From: an uncultured Christensenella sp.
GTDB lineage: Bacteria; Bacillota; Clostridia; Christensenellales; UBA3700
Direction of reading: 5' to 3'
Assembly: GCA_910583995.1 (NCBI GenBank)
Contig: CAJTYW010000001.1
Span: 62,001-126,000, forward strand
Length of the DNA: 64,000 bases
The first letter of the stretch is position 1, and every line of letters starts with the position of its first letter. This document shows positions 43,848 to 53,656 of this stretch, piece by piece. Below the pieces are notes generated by a model that was not told where the DNA came from, did not search any database, and saw nothing but the letters and a program-made list of their open reading frames with translations. Position numbers and translations under genes: made by a program.

Positions 43848-46800
43848 TTGAATTTCAAAAGATTAGAGCTTTATGGATTTAAATCATTTGCAGATAAGAC
43901 CGTCATTGAATTTAATGAAGGTATTACTGGTATTGTTGGACCAAACGGAAGCGGTAAAAGTAACTTTTCAGATGCAATAAAGTGGGTACTTGGTGAGCAA
44001 TCTGCTAAGCAACTTCGTGGTAAAAATATGCAGGACGTTATCTTTGTTGGTACTCAAAGACGTACTCAAATGAGCTATTGCGAAGTTACTTTAGTATTTG
44101 ACAATACCGACCAGAAAATTTTTAAAACTCTTGCATTTGACGAAGTAAGTTTTACTAGAAAATTATATCGTTCAGGTGATAGTGAATATCTACTAAATGG
44201 CACGCCTATTTTGCTTAAAAATATGCGTGATATCATTCGTGATACTGGTCTTGGTAAAGATGGTTATAGTATTATTGGACAAGGTAGAGTTGCGGAAATT
44301 ATCAATTCTAAACCTGAAAACAGAAGAGTAATATTTGAAGAAGCTGCAGGTATTAGTAAATATAAAAAGAGAAAAGACGAAGCAGAAGATAAACTAGAAA
44401 AAACTCGTGACCATCTTGACAGAGTTCAAGATATAATCAAAGAGTTGGAAAGACAATTGGTTCCGCTACAAAAAAAGGCGGAGAACGCTAAAAAATATCT
44501 TGAGCTTTACGATAGATTGCGTTTATTGGAAGTAAATCACTTTTTGTATGCTTATGAAAATAACGATTTGGAAATTGAAAAAATAAATCAATTGATTATC
44601 TCAATTACGGAAGAAATTGAGTTTTTAACTGAAAAAATTTGCCAAAATGATAAAGATTACTTTGCAAATTTGGAAAAAATACAAAAAATTGAAGATGATT
44701 TAAATGAATATAGAGATTTAAAAACTAGAATTTTGGTCGCAAATCAAGAGAAACTTGGCAAAGGCGAAACTTTGCAAGAAAGATTAAGTTACGGCAAAAA
44801 TGAAGAGAAAAATCTTATTAATGAGATAGAAAATAATAGCAAAAAAATTGAAAATATTGATGAAATAATCGATGCTTTAAATAAAAAGCACGATAGTATT
44901 TTGTTTGAGCTTAATAGCTTAAAAAGCGAATATGAAAATAAAGAAAATGAAATGCTAAAGCTTACTGACGAAATCAACAAAAGTAATGACGAATTTGAGC
45001 AATCTGAGCGAAAAATGCTTGAGGCTATCAAACAATTGTCAAGTGCAGATGTTGACTATACTAAGCTTGAAACACAATTTAATTATCTATCACAAGATAA
45101 GATTGAACAAGAAGAAGAATTAAAAAAATTAAAAGAAGAAATAGTTAATACAGAAAGCGAAAAGCAAGAAATAGAAAAAGAAATTAATCATATTCAGACA
45201 GAGCGTAATAATATTTACAAGGAAGTCAATGAGTGTAAGAAAAATCAAAGTGAAAATCGTGCAAAAATGACTTTGCTTGAAAATACTATAAGAGATTGCA
45301 GAAGTGCTATTGCATCTTATGAAATGCAAGAAACTATTTTGATGCGTGCTAAAAACCAATACGAAAGCTTTACCGCATCTGTTCAAAAAATTATGCAATA
45401 CGCAAAGCAAGACAAAATACTTGATAGTAAAATGCTAGGAGTTGTGGCGGAACTTATTAATGTTCCTGCACGATTTGAAGTTGCAATCGAAGTTGCTTTG
45501 GGCGGGGCTTTGCAAAATATAGTTACTGCAAATATCGATGATGTTAAATATTGTATTGAAATTTTAAAAAGATATAAAATGGGTACAATTACATTCTTGC
45601 CAATCAACTCTATGCGTCCACGTTTGCTTAGTGAAGAACAAAAAAATGTATTGAAAGAAGTTGGTGTGGAAGGTATTGCTTGCGATTTAATAGGTTATAA
45701 CAAAGCTTATGACAATGTATTTAAGAATCTACTTGGTGCAACTGTTATTTGTGATACTTATGACAATGCTAATAAAATTGCAAAAAAATATAATCGTTCA
45801 TTTAGAATAGTTACTTTAGAAGGCGAAATTTTCAGCACTCAAGGTTCAGTAACAGGCGGTAGCAGAAAGCAAGATGCAATAGGTATTTTGGGTAGAGAAA
45901 GAGAACTTGAGTTTGTTATAAAAAATATCGAAAAGTCAAAGCAAATGCTTGCAAAAAGCAGTGAAGAATTTGAAATTTGCGGTAAAAACAATGAGCAATT
46001 AAACTTTTTGATTGGTAATTTAAATGGACAACTTATTGATAAGGAAGTTCAATTTAACACTACCACAAACAAATTAAATGATATTTCCGATAAACTTGAT
46101 ATTTTAGTTGGAGATTTGACAGAAAAAAGTGCAACATTTACTGAGCTTTGTGAAAAGCTTGAGTTTATTGAAAAAAGTTTATCAGGTGCAGGCAGACTAA
46201 GAACAGATATTTCCAGTCAAACTAATGACTACGACGACAAAAAAGCAAAGACAAAAGAAGCTTTAAATTATAAAGTTGAAGAAAGAAATAAACTTTCTGC
46301 GGCATTATCAAATATGAAATTGCAAATTGCGGATATTGCAAATAAGCTTATAATTTGTAAAAACGACATTGACCGCGAAGTTAATAGTAAATCGGACACT
46401 CGTAATGCTATTGTCATTGCAAAAAGTAATTTGGAAAAGGTTCGAAAACATATTGAAGATACTGAAAATCAAATGAATAGTACTGTATTGTCAGATGCAG
46501 ATAAGGCTAAAGTTGCTGAAATTGATAGTAAAATCGATAGTTTGACTACAAATAAAAATGATTTAAATAAAACAAATCGTGAGTTGCTTCAAGATAAAGA
46601 TGAAAACAATCAAAGATTGCAAGTTGCAACAAACAAACGCACAAGAGAAGAAGGTAATATTGAAAAATTACGCGTTAATTTTGCAAACCTTACTAACAGA
46701 ATTGATGAAGAATACGGATTAAACTATGATAGCAGCTTGCCATTTAAAATGCAAGAGTACAATGATAGCGAAAGTTTGCAAGAGATAACTCACTTAAAGC

Positions 46801-47438
46801 GTTCTATTAGCGGTTTGGGTGAAGTAAGTCCAAGTTCTATTCAAGAATACGAAGACTTAAGTGAAAGACATAACGGACTTTCAACTGAAAGAGACGATTT
46901 GTTAAAGGCAGAGAGCGACTTGAATGGTATTATTCGTGACCTAAGCCGTGAAATGCAAGAGATTTTTGATACTGAATTTGCAAAAATCGCTAAAAACTTT
47001 GAAGTTACATTTAAAGAAATTTTTGGTGGTGGTTCAGGTAAACTTTTGATTGACCCTAACGCAGAAGACCCACTTACTGCAGGTGTAGAGATTGTTGCAA
47101 TGTTGCCGGGTAAAAATACCAAAAACCTTTCTGCTTTGAGTGGTGGAGAAATGGCACTTACTGCGATTGCGATTTTGTTCTCTATTTTAAAGACAAAACC
47201 AATGCCATTCTGCTTGCTTGACGAAATCGAGGCGGCACTTGACGATGGTAATGCTGCATTGTTTGCTAAATACTTGAAAAAGTTTGTCGGCAATACTCAA
47301 TTTATCGTTATCACTCACAGAAAGCCAACTATGGAACAAGCTGATAGATTGTTTGGTGTTACAATGGAAGAGCGTGGTGTATCAAAAGTTGTATCTGTTG
47401 AACTTTCTGAAGCGGTTAAAGCTATTTCTGAAAATTAA
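43848..47438 (+). CDS. smc: Chromosome segregation ATPase SMC
   Basis: A 1196-residue condensin subunit. Start TTG 43848 lies 8 nt after GTGAGG; the TTG at 43830 precedes that site. Walker A (GPNGSGKS, 31-38) in the N-terminal head, long coiled coil, hinge (about 510-660, with VAIEVALGGALQNIVT), second coiled coil, then signature LSGGEMALTAIAI and Walker B CLLDEIEAALDD in the C-terminal head. Works with ScpA and ScpB, both encoded at 52.8-54.4 kb. ftsY follows, the usual smc-ftsY pair. Confidence 0.97.
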   Translation: MNFKRLELYGFKSFADKTVIEFNEGITGIVGPNGSGKSNFSDAIKWVLGEQSAKQLRGKNMQDVIFVGTQRRTQMSYCEVTLVFDNTDQKIFKTLAFDEVSFTRKLYRSGDSEYLLNGTPILLKNMRDIIRDTGLGKDGYSIIGQGRVAEIINSKPENRRVIFEEAAGISKYKKRKDEAEDKLEKTRDHLDRVQDIIKELERQLVPLQKKAENAKKYLELYDRLRLLEVNHFLYAYENNDLEIEKINQLIISITEEIEFLTEKICQNDKDYFANLEKIQKIEDDLNEYRDLKTRILVANQEKLGKGETLQERLSYGKNEEKNLINEIENNSKKIENIDEIIDALNKKHDSILFELNSLKSEYENKENEMLKLTDEINKSNDEFEQSERKMLEAIKQLSSADVDYTKLETQFNYLSQDKIEQEEELKKLKEEIVNTESEKQEIEKEINHIQTERNNIYKEVNECKKNQSENRAKMTLLENTIRDCRSAIASYEMQETILMRAKNQYESFTASVQKIMQYAKQDKILDSKMLGVVAELINVPARFEVAIEVALGGALQNIVTANIDDVKYCIEILKRYKMGTITFLPINSMRPRLLSEEQKNVLKEVGVEGIACDLIGYNKAYDNVFKNLLGATVICDTYDNANKIAKKYNRSFRIVTLEGEIFSTQGSVTGGSRKQDAIGILGRERELEFVIKNIEKSKQMLAKSSEEFEICGKNNEQLNFLIGNLNGQLIDKEVQFNTTTNKLNDISDKLDILVGDLTEKSATFTELCEKLEFIEKSLSGAGRLRTDISSQTNDYDDKKAKTKEALNYKVEERNKLSAALSNMKLQIADIANKLIICKNDIDREVNSKSDTRNAIVIAKSNLEKVRKHIEDTENQMNSTVLSDADKAKVAEIDSKIDSLTTNKNDLNKTNRELLQDKDENNQRLQVATNKRTREEGNIEKLRVNFANLTNRIDEEYGLNYDSSLPFKMQEYNDSESLQEITHLKRSISGLGEVSPSSIQEYEDLSERHNGLSTERDDLLKAESDLNGIIRDLSREMQEIFDTEFAKIAKNFEVTFKEIFGGGSGKLLIDPNAEDPLTAGVEIVAMLPGKNTKNLSALSGGEMALTAIAILFSILKTKPMPFCLLDEIEAALDDGNAALFAKYLKKFVGNTQFIVITHRKPTMEQADRLFGVTMEERGVSKVVSVELSEAVKAISEN

Positions 47439-47493
47439 TGCTTTTAATTGCTATATTATATTGATTACATATACTTAAATATTTAGGAGAATT

Positions 47494-48390
47494 ATGGGAA
47501 TTTTTAGTAAAATTAGTAACGGACTTAAAAAAACGAAAGAGAATTTTAGCCGTAAAATATACGAATTGTTTAAAGGTCGTGCAATAGACGACGATTTTTA
47601 TGAAGAGTTGGAAATGGCATTAATTAGTGCTGATGTAGGTGTTACTGCAACAGAAATGATTTGCGATAAACTTAAAGACGCTTGTTATGAAAAAAAACTT
47701 ACAGATACATCTCAAGCAAAAGACATTTTAAAGGAGATTATGATTGGCGAAATCGATTATGATATTCCTGAATATGAATATCCGCTTGTTATTTTAGTAG
47801 CAGGTGTTAATGGCGTGGGTAAAACTACTGCAATAGGCAAGCTTGCAAAATATTTTAAGTCTGAAGGTAAGTCTGTAGTACTAGCTGCAGCTGATACTTT
47901 TAGAGCAGCAGCAAGTGACCAACTTACTGTTTGGGCAGAGCGTGCAGGTGTAAGAATTGTTAAACAAAGCGAAGGTAGTGACCCTGCAGCAGTTGTTTTT
48001 GATGCGATAAATAGTGCAAAAGCAAGAAAAGACGATGTAGTGCTTATAGATACAGCAGGTAGACTTCATAATAAAAAGAACTTAATGAATGAGCTTAATA
48101 AAATTCATAAAGTTGTAGACAGAGAGTATCCTGATTGCGACTATAGAAGTTATATAGTTTTAGATGCAACAACAGGACAAAATGCTGTAGCACAAGTTGA
48201 AACTTTTGGTGAAATTTTTGACATTGACGGCATTATTTTGAACAAACTTGACGGAACAGCAAAAGGCGGTGTTGTATTTGCCATAAGCAGTGAGCAAGAA
48301 ATACCTGTTTGCTTTGTAGGTGTGGGCGAAAAAATTGACGATTTAATTAAATTTGATGCAACTAATTTTATTAATGAATTGATAGATTAA
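47494..48390 (+). CDS. ftsY: Signal recognition particle receptor FtsY
   Basis: A 298-residue SRP-GTPase that docks SRP-ribosome complexes at the membrane. AGGAG precedes the start. The N domain (about 1-85) lacks the long acidic A domain of E. coli, as usual in Firmicutes. G domain motifs: GVNGVGKTTAIGKLA (P-loop), DTFRAAASDQL, IDTAGRLH, LNKLDGTAKGG. Confidence 0.97.
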   Translation: MGIFSKISNGLKKTKENFSRKIYELFKGRAIDDDFYEELEMALISADVGVTATEMICDKLKDACYEKKLTDTSQAKDILKEIMIGEIDYDIPEYEYPLVILVAGVNGVGKTTAIGKLAKYFKSEGKSVVLAAADTFRAAASDQLTVWAERAGVRIVKQSEGSDPAAVVFDAINSAKARKDDVVLIDTAGRLHNKKNLMNELNKIHKVVDREYPDCDYRSYIVLDATTGQNAVAQVETFGEIFDIDGIILNKLDGTAKGGVVFAISSEQEIPVCFVGVGEKIDDLIKFDATNFINELID

Positions 48391-48458
48391 TTTAATTTTT
48401 TGATTAAAAAACTTAATATAATTTTTAATTTCAAAGGATAATTTTATATAATACAATA

Positions 48459-48494
48459 ATAAACTTACTTGTTTTAAGTAGGTTTATTTTTTGT
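48459..48494 (+). terminator. Intrinsic terminator after ftsY
   Basis: AAACTTACTT, loop GTTTT, AAGTAGGTTT (one G-U pair), then T-rich sequence. Confidence 0.85.
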
Positions 48495-48582
48495 GCAAAT
48501 TTAACTTTTTTGACTTTTAAATAATGGTTTGATTAAATTAAAGATTTAATTATTAAAAAATAACAAAAAAAATGCGAAAAAT

Positions 48583-48608
48583 GTCGGAAAAAGTATACTT
48601 TTTCTGAC
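48583..48608. promoter_or_regulatory. Upstream 26-bp palindromic operator candidate
   Basis: GTCGGAAAAAGTA followed by TACTTTTTCTGAC, a 26-bp palindrome with one mismatch. It lies 9 bp upstream of the -35 box of the purine permease promoter and is a near-identical partner of 48709-48734, exactly 126 bp away. Confidence 0.65.
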
Positions 48609-48617
48609 GATTTACTG

Positions 48618-48647
48618 TTGACAATTTTATATTTATTTTGTTATACT
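48618..48647 (+). promoter_or_regulatory. Sigma-A promoter of the purine permease gene
   Basis: TTGACA (48618-48623), 18-bp spacer, TATACT (48642-48647). The start would be near 48654, giving a leader of about 158 nt. Confidence 0.75.
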
Positions 48648-48651
48648 ATAA

Positions 48652-48701
48652 TTAGTTAAAACTATATAATTAAAACTATATGGTATAAATACTTTAACTA
48701 A
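48652..48701 (+). promoter_or_regulatory. Structured leader RNA candidate of the purine permease
   Basis: TTAGTTAAA (48652-48660) pairs perfectly with TTTAACTAA (48693-48701). Inside, ACTATATA (48661-48668) pairs with TATATGGT (48677-48684). The stem encloses about 30 nt at the very 5' end of the transcript. It lacks the conserved core of the known purine riboswitch. Confidence 0.4.
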
Positions 48702-48708
48702 ATAAAGT

Positions 48709-48734
48709 GTCAGAAAAAGTATACTTTTTCTGAC
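48709..48734. promoter_or_regulatory. Downstream perfect 26-bp palindrome (operator or hairpin)
   Basis: GTCAGAAAAAGTA followed directly by its reverse complement. It lies about 55 nt downstream of the predicted transcription start and 78 bp before the start codon. Confidence 0.7.
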
Positions 48735-48811
48735 AAATTTGATACAAAATGTAAAATATGCACAATTTACAAAAATAATTAATTTTATAGATTATTTTAA
48801 AGGAGAAAGGT

Positions 48812-50530
48812 ATGGAAGAGAAACAAGAGCAACTAGTTCAGGAAACTGAACAAAATGTTTCAGACTTTGATGCCAACGCCGAAGCTAATGGTGATGCAGC
48901 AATGCTTACACCTGAGAAAAAGCCTGCAAATAAGTTTATTGCAAAACTTGACGGCTTTTTTGGAGTTTCAAAAAGTGGCAGCAATTTTAAGACTGAAATA
49001 ATGGCAGGCGTTACCACATTTATGGCTATGGCTTATATTTTGATGGTTAACCCAAGTATTTTAAGTAGCACTAATGGTGCACTTAATAGTGCATTTTATA
49101 TTGCAACTGCATTAGGTGCTATCGTTGGTACATTAATGATGTCACTTTATGCAAAATATCCATTTGCACAAGCACCAGGTATGGGGTTGAACGCATTTTT
49201 TGCATTTACAATTGTAGGTGTAGGTTGTGCTAATATGAGTGTATCAAATGGTTTATTTATTATTTTGATATCCGGTGTTTTATTCCTTGTATTGACATTA
49301 GTTGGTGTAAGAGAAAAAATAGTTGAATGTATTCCTAAAGCAGTAAGACAAGCAATCCCAGTTGGTATTGGTTTGTTTATTGCATTTTTAGGTCTTCAAA
49401 ATTGCGGTGCAATTGTAGGCGACCCTTCAACACTTGTAAAATTACAAAGCTTTAACGTATTCGGTCAAGGTTTTGACATTGCTGTAGTATATCCTGTTAT
49501 TATTACATTGATTACTTTTATTGCAATTGCTGTAATGAGTAAATTAAAAATAAGAGGCGCAATGCTTTGGGGTATTCTTGGCGGTGCAGTAATTTATTAT
49601 GTATTTGGTTATGCAGGCGGTTTTGGTGGTGCAGAGAATTTCCCTAAATGGGGTGAAATGCTTGTAAATCCTGGTGACGCTTTTGTTTCTTGGGGTAAAG
49701 ATTTAGTAGGTCAAGTTTTTGTTAGTGGTTGGAATTTTAGCGGACAAAATGCGGCAGATGTTGCTCTTGTAATTATTACTGGTGTATTGTCATTTGCAAT
49801 GGTAGATATGTTTGATACTATCGGTACATTGCTTGGTACAGCACAAAGAGCTAATATGCTTGACGAAAATGGTAACTTACCAAGAATGAAACAAGCTTTA
49901 CTTGCTGACTCTGTTGCAACTTGTGCAGGTGCTGTTTTTGGTACTACAACTGTTACAACATTCGTAGAGTCAAGTGCAGGCGTTGCAGAAGGCGGAAGAA
50001 CAGGTTTAACTTCTTTAGTAACTGCAGGTTTGTTCTTTATTGCTATGTTCTTAACTCCACTTGCTCAAATTATTCCAAGTTGTGCAACTGCAGCAGCACT
50101 TATTTATGTAGGTGTATTAATGATGGGCAGTGTTAAAAATATCGATTTCACAGATGCTTTATCAGCTGTTCCTGCTTTCTTAACAATTGCAATGATGGCA
50201 TTTACTTACAATATCAGTTATGGTATTGGTTTAGGTTTGATTTCTCACTGCTTGATTATGCTTGGCACAGGTAAATACTTTGGTCTTGGCAAAGAGTTTA
50301 AGAAAAAAGTAAAAGCTGTTGCTACTAATGTTAATGAAACTGAAACTTTGGAAAATGCTAGTGACAATGTAACTTTAGATGCAACTAGCACAGAGGACGC
50401 AGAAGAAAATGTCAAGGTTGAAGATAATAACGATGCAGAATTACTACCAAAAACATATTACTTGAAGAAAGAATATGTAACAATAATAATTTCTGTAATA
50501 TTCATTTTGTTATTTATCTTTACTCACTAA
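48812..50530 (+). CDS. NCS2-family purine (adenine/guanine/hypoxanthine) permease, AzgA type
   Basis: A 572-residue membrane transporter with about 12-14 helices. AAAGGAG precedes the ATG. Signature start of the AzgA/PbuG group: FFGVSKSGSNFKTEIMAGVTTFMAMAYILMVNP (in blocks), then QAPGMGLNAFFAF, FAMVDMFDTIGTLLGTA and TTTVTTFVESSAGVAEGGRTGL. It has an extended acidic N-terminus (about 55 residues) and an acidic cytoplasmic stretch before the last helix. Probably takes up hypoxanthine/guanine or adenine with protons. Flanked by paired palindromes that suggest repressor control. Confidence 0.93.
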   Translation: MEEKQEQLVQETEQNVSDFDANAEANGDAAMLTPEKKPANKFIAKLDGFFGVSKSGSNFKTEIMAGVTTFMAMAYILMVNPSILSSTNGALNSAFYIATALGAIVGTLMMSLYAKYPFAQAPGMGLNAFFAFTIVGVGCANMSVSNGLFIILISGVLFLVLTLVGVREKIVECIPKAVRQAIPVGIGLFIAFLGLQNCGAIVGDPSTLVKLQSFNVFGQGFDIAVVYPVIITLITFIAIAVMSKLKIRGAMLWGILGGAVIYYVFGYAGGFGGAENFPKWGEMLVNPGDAFVSWGKDLVGQVFVSGWNFSGQNAADVALVIITGVLSFAMVDMFDTIGTLLGTAQRANMLDENGNLPRMKQALLADSVATCAGAVFGTTTVTTFVESSAGVAEGGRTGLTSLVTAGLFFIAMFLTPLAQIIPSCATAAALIYVGVLMMGSVKNIDFTDALSAVPAFLTIAMMAFTYNISYGIGLGLISHCLIMLGTGKYFGLGKEFKKKVKAVATNVNETETLENASDNVTLDATSTEDAEENVKVEDNNDAELLPKTYYLKKEYVTIIISVIFILLFIFTH

Positions 50531-50537
50531 AAAATTT

Positions 50538-50570
50538 AACTGCCGCTAAAATTAGCGGCAATTTTTTTGC
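50538..50570 (+). terminator. Intrinsic terminator after the purine permease gene
   Basis: TGCCGCTAA and TTAGCGGCA form a GC-rich stem followed by a T run. Confidence 0.92.
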
Positions 50571-50634
50571 AAAAAAGTATATAAATTATCATTTCAAATA
50601 ATTTTTTATCAACGCTTAATTTGTAATACTTAAC

Positions 50635-50663
50635 TTGACATAATAGTAAAATAATGCTAAAAT
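50635..50663 (+). promoter_or_regulatory. Sigma-A promoter of lysA
   Basis: TTGACA (50635-50640), 17-bp spacer, TAAAAT (50658-50663) with extended -10 TGC. Confidence 0.8.
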
Positions 50664-50704
50664 ATTATTATATTTATAATAAATAATTATATTAAAGGAC
50701 TTAT

Positions 50705-52030
50705 ATGAATTACAGAAAAAGTATGATGCCAAATAAAGACGGCGAATTGGTTATTGGTGGTGTTAAAGCAAGCGATTTAAGGGCAAAATTCGGTACACCA
50801 TTATATGTTATGGACGTTGAGTTTATAAAAGCGGTTTGTCGTGCTTTTAAAGATACAATCAATAATAGTTACGAAGGCTTTGGTGGCGTTGCATTTGCAT
50901 CAAAATCATTTAGTTGCAAGGCTATTTATACTATTATGAAATCGCTTGATATGAATATTGATGTTGTATCTGCAGGTGAAATTTACACAGCTTTAAGTAG
51001 TGGTTTTGATATTTCAAAAGCATATTTTCACGGCAACAATAAGCTTATTTCCGAACTTGAGTATGCGGTTGACAATAATATTGGCGTGGTTGTAATTGAC
51101 AATATTGAAGAAATAGATATTTTAAATGAAATATGTGCTAAAAAAAGAGTAGTACAAAAAGTCAATATCCGTACTAATCCGGGAGTAGAAGCACATACAC
51201 ATTCATATATTCAAACTGCAAAAATTGATTCTAAATTTGGCTTTTCAATTGAAAATGGCGATGCTATGGTTGCTATAAAAAGCATTTTAAATCGCAAAAA
51301 TTTACATCTTAACGGCGTTAATTGTCATATTGGTTCACAAATTTTTGATAGCAATGCTTTTAGACTTGCTGTAGATGTAATGACAGATTTTATTTTGGAA
51401 ATTGATAGAGAAACAGGCTATAAAGTTGAAGAATTGAATATGGGTGGCGGTTTTGGTGTACATTATACTGAAAATGACCCTAAATTTACTTTAGACGATT
51501 ACTGCAACTATATTAAAATTATTGCAATGGCAATTAAAGATGCTACTGCAACTAAAGGCTTGCATAGATTAAAACTTATGGTTGAGCCGGGAAGGTCAAT
51601 AGTAGGCGAAGCAGGTGTAACCTTATATTCTGTAGGAAATATCCGTGATATTAAAGGAATAAAAAAATATATTTGTATTGACGGCGGTATGTTTGACAAT
51701 ATTCGTCCTGCATTGTATCAAGCTGAATATGAAGCGGTAATTGCAACTAAATGCTTTGCAAAAGCAGAAGAAACTGTTGCTATTGCAGGTAAATGTTGTG
51801 AAAGTGGTGATATTATTATTGATAAAATTGATTTGCCAGTAGCTAAGCGTGGTGATTTGATAGCAGTATTTACAACAGGTGCTTACGGATATAGTATGGC
51901 TAGCAATTATAACAGGAACGCTATTCCACCTGTAGTTATGGTAGAAGATGGCAAGGCTGATTACGCTGTTAAACCACAAACTTTTGAAGATATAGTAAGA
52001 AATGACGATATTCCTTACTTTTTGAAATAA
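50705..52030 (+). CDS. lysA: Diaminopimelate decarboxylase LysA
   Basis: A 441-residue PLP enzyme converting meso-diaminopimelate to L-lysine. AAAGGA precedes the start. Alanine-racemase-type barrel with the PLP lysine in FASKSFSCKA, substrate/PLP regions NCHIGSQIFD, NMGGGFGVHY and EPGRSIVGEAG, and the C-terminal CCESGDII and GAYGYSMASNYN typical of LysA rather than ornithine decarboxylases. No lysine riboswitch fits in the short spacer upstream. Confidence 0.95.
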   Translation: MNYRKSMMPNKDGELVIGGVKASDLRAKFGTPLYVMDVEFIKAVCRAFKDTINNSYEGFGGVAFASKSFSCKAIYTIMKSLDMNIDVVSAGEIYTALSSGFDISKAYFHGNNKLISELEYAVDNNIGVVVIDNIEEIDILNEICAKKRVVQKVNIRTNPGVEAHTHSYIQTAKIDSKFGFSIENGDAMVAIKSILNRKNLHLNGVNCHIGSQIFDSNAFRLAVDVMTDFILEIDRETGYKVEELNMGGGFGVHYTENDPKFTLDDYCNYIKIIAMAIKDATATKGLHRLKLMVEPGRSIVGEAGVTLYSVGNIRDIKGIKKYICIDGGMFDNIRPALYQAEYEAVIATKCFAKAEETVAIAGKCCESGDIIIDKIDLPVAKRGDLIAVFTTGAYGYSMASNYNRNAIPPVVMVEDGKADYAVKPQTFEDIVRNDDIPYFLK

Positions 52031-52050
52031 ATAGTAGGAAATTAAAGCTT

Positions 52051-52776
52051 ATGTTTAATATTTTATTTAATCAATATATTAGTGCACAAGACAAATTTAT
52101 TATAATAGTATCTTTTTTATTTGCTATGGTACTTGCTTTTGCTATGCACGAATATGCTCACGGATTGGTTGCTTATTGGAATGGTGACAACACTGCAAAA
52201 AATTCAGGCAGATTGACCATAAATCCTTTCAAGCATATTGATATATTGGGTACATTATTGTTGATTTTTGTTGGCTTTGGTTGGGCAAAACCTGTTCCTG
52301 TCAATCCTAACAACTTTAAAAAGATAAGAAAAGGCATATTTACAGTTTCAATTGCTGGTGTAAGTATGAATTTGATACTGGCAATTGTCAATTTTATATT
52401 ATTGCTTATTATGGGTGCAATCGCTCAAGCAGTGGGTGAAATTGCAGGGGTTGGATATATTGTATTCAATTTGTTTTATTATTTCTTTGTATATGGTATA
52501 ACAATCAATTTGACACTTATGGCATTTAACTTGTTACCGATATATCCTTTAGACGGATTTCACGTTGTAGAAGCTTTTACTAAATATGACAATAAATATT
52601 GTGTATTTATGAGAAGATATGGTTCAATGGTATTGTTTGGCTTGTTGATTTTAAGTAACTTAGCATCAAGAATAGGTGGAGTATTTGCATATTTCGATAT
52701 TATCGGTTTGTTTATAAATACGATTACAGGCGGCATTTCTGAGCTAATGGTATTGATTTTCGGTGCAATATTTTAA
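52051..52776 (+). CDS. Site-2 protease family (M50) membrane metalloprotease
   Basis: A 241-residue intramembrane zinc-protease-like protein with about 5-6 helices. Zinc motif HEYAHG (HExxH) in the first third and the third ligand in the LLPIYPLDGFHVVE segment. Short form without PDZ domain, as in the YwhC/Rv-type family common beside scpA in Clostridia. Substrate unknown; candidates are regulators of membrane or sporulation stress. Confidence 0.9.
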   Translation: MFNILFNQYISAQDKFIIIVSFLFAMVLAFAMHEYAHGLVAYWNGDNTAKNSGRLTINPFKHIDILGTLLLIFVGFGWAKPVPVNPNNFKKIRKGIFTVSIAGVSMNLILAIVNFILLLIMGAIAQAVGEIAGVGYIVFNLFYYFFVYGITINLTLMAFNLLPIYPLDGFHVVEAFTKYDNKYCVFMRRYGSMVLFGLLILSNLASRIGGVFAYFDIIGLFINTITGGISELMVLIFGAIF

Positions 52777-52813
52777 TAAGAGTTGACATTTTGTTTAAAA
52801 ATAAGTAGGAATT

Positions 52814-53656
52814 ATGGAAAATAACAGTTTATCATTTGATAGTCACGCAAGTTCGCAATTCATATTTCATTTAGATGATTTTGACGGACCAATAGAACTT
52901 CTTGTCCATTTAGTTAAAATAAATGGACTGGATATTTTTACTTTTAAAATAAGTGATATTACTGACCAATATCTTGCAATTGTGGATAGTATAGATATTA
53001 CAGATTTGGATAGTGCAACAGACTTTTTGGTTATGGCTGCAACTTTGCTTGAAATAAAAGCGCGTGCATTGTTACCGCGTGAAGTGGAAGAGGAAGAAAT
53101 TGAAGAAGATGTGCTAAATCCAGACGAAGAACTTAGACGATTAATGATTGAACACGAGTTGTTTAAAGAAAAAGCTCAATCAATGAAAGAGAATGAAACT
53201 TTAAACAGATTTTATAGAGAACCTGTTTTTACTGATAAAGATGCGAGAGTTACAATAAAAGGCTTTAATCTTGAAAAATTAATGGAAGCTTACGCTAAAG
53301 TTTTGTTTAATTTTACTAAAGAAGAAGAGATTGTTGATGTAAAACAAATTCAACGAGACGAGTATACGGTTGCTAGACAATTAAATTTCTTAGTTGACGA
53401 ATTAATTGATAAAAAACAAATTAGCTTTTTTAGTATATTTGACGAAGTCGTTACAAAATCCGAGATTATAAATACATTTTTGGCACTTTTACAGCTTGTA
53501 AGTAAACAATTTGCTTGCATAGTGCAGGAAGAAGCCGATGGAGATATAAAAATCGGTATTAATAGTGATTGCGACCCTGAAACTTTTGACTATACAGTAC
53601 TTGCAATGGCTAGCAAGGAGGATAACTTTGATGGAAAATCTGACACAAATTCTTGA
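52814..53656 (+). CDS. scpA: Segregation and condensation protein A
   Basis: A 280-residue kleisin that bridges the SMC heads. The N-terminal FDGPIELLVHLVKINGLDIFTFKISDITDQYL (in blocks) and ATDFLVMAATLLEIKARALLP are the family hallmark. A winged-helix C-terminal region follows. TAGGA precedes the start. Its end overlaps scpB by 26 bp. Confidence 0.95.
   Translation: MENNSLSFDSHASSQFIFHLDDFDGPIELLVHLVKINGLDIFTFKISDITDQYLAIVDSIDITDLDSATDFLVMAATLLEIKARALLPREVEEEEIEEDVLNPDEELRRLMIEHELFKEKAQSMKENETLNRFYREPVFTDKDARVTIKGFNLEKLMEAYAKVLFNFTKEEEIVDVKQIQRDEYTVARQLNFLVDELIDKKQISFFSIFDEVVTKSEIINTFLALLQLVSKQFACIVQEEADGDIKIGINSDCDPETFDYTVLAMASKEDNFDGKSDTNS

Noticed and set aside
48583..48734. A second invertible promoter at the purine permease
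   Set aside because: The repeats are true palindromes with no asymmetric centre, differ by one base, and the promoter already faces the gene; paired operators are simpler.
48652..48811. Purine riboswitch upstream of the permease
   Set aside because: A TATATGG word and a closing stem are present, but the conserved junction and loop sequences of the purine aptamer are missing and the stem encloses too few bases.
52173..52391. Antisense ORFs inside housekeeping genes (example within the M50 protease gene)
   Set aside because: Many such frames occur opposite real genes in AT-rich DNA; none has a ribosome binding site or family pattern.
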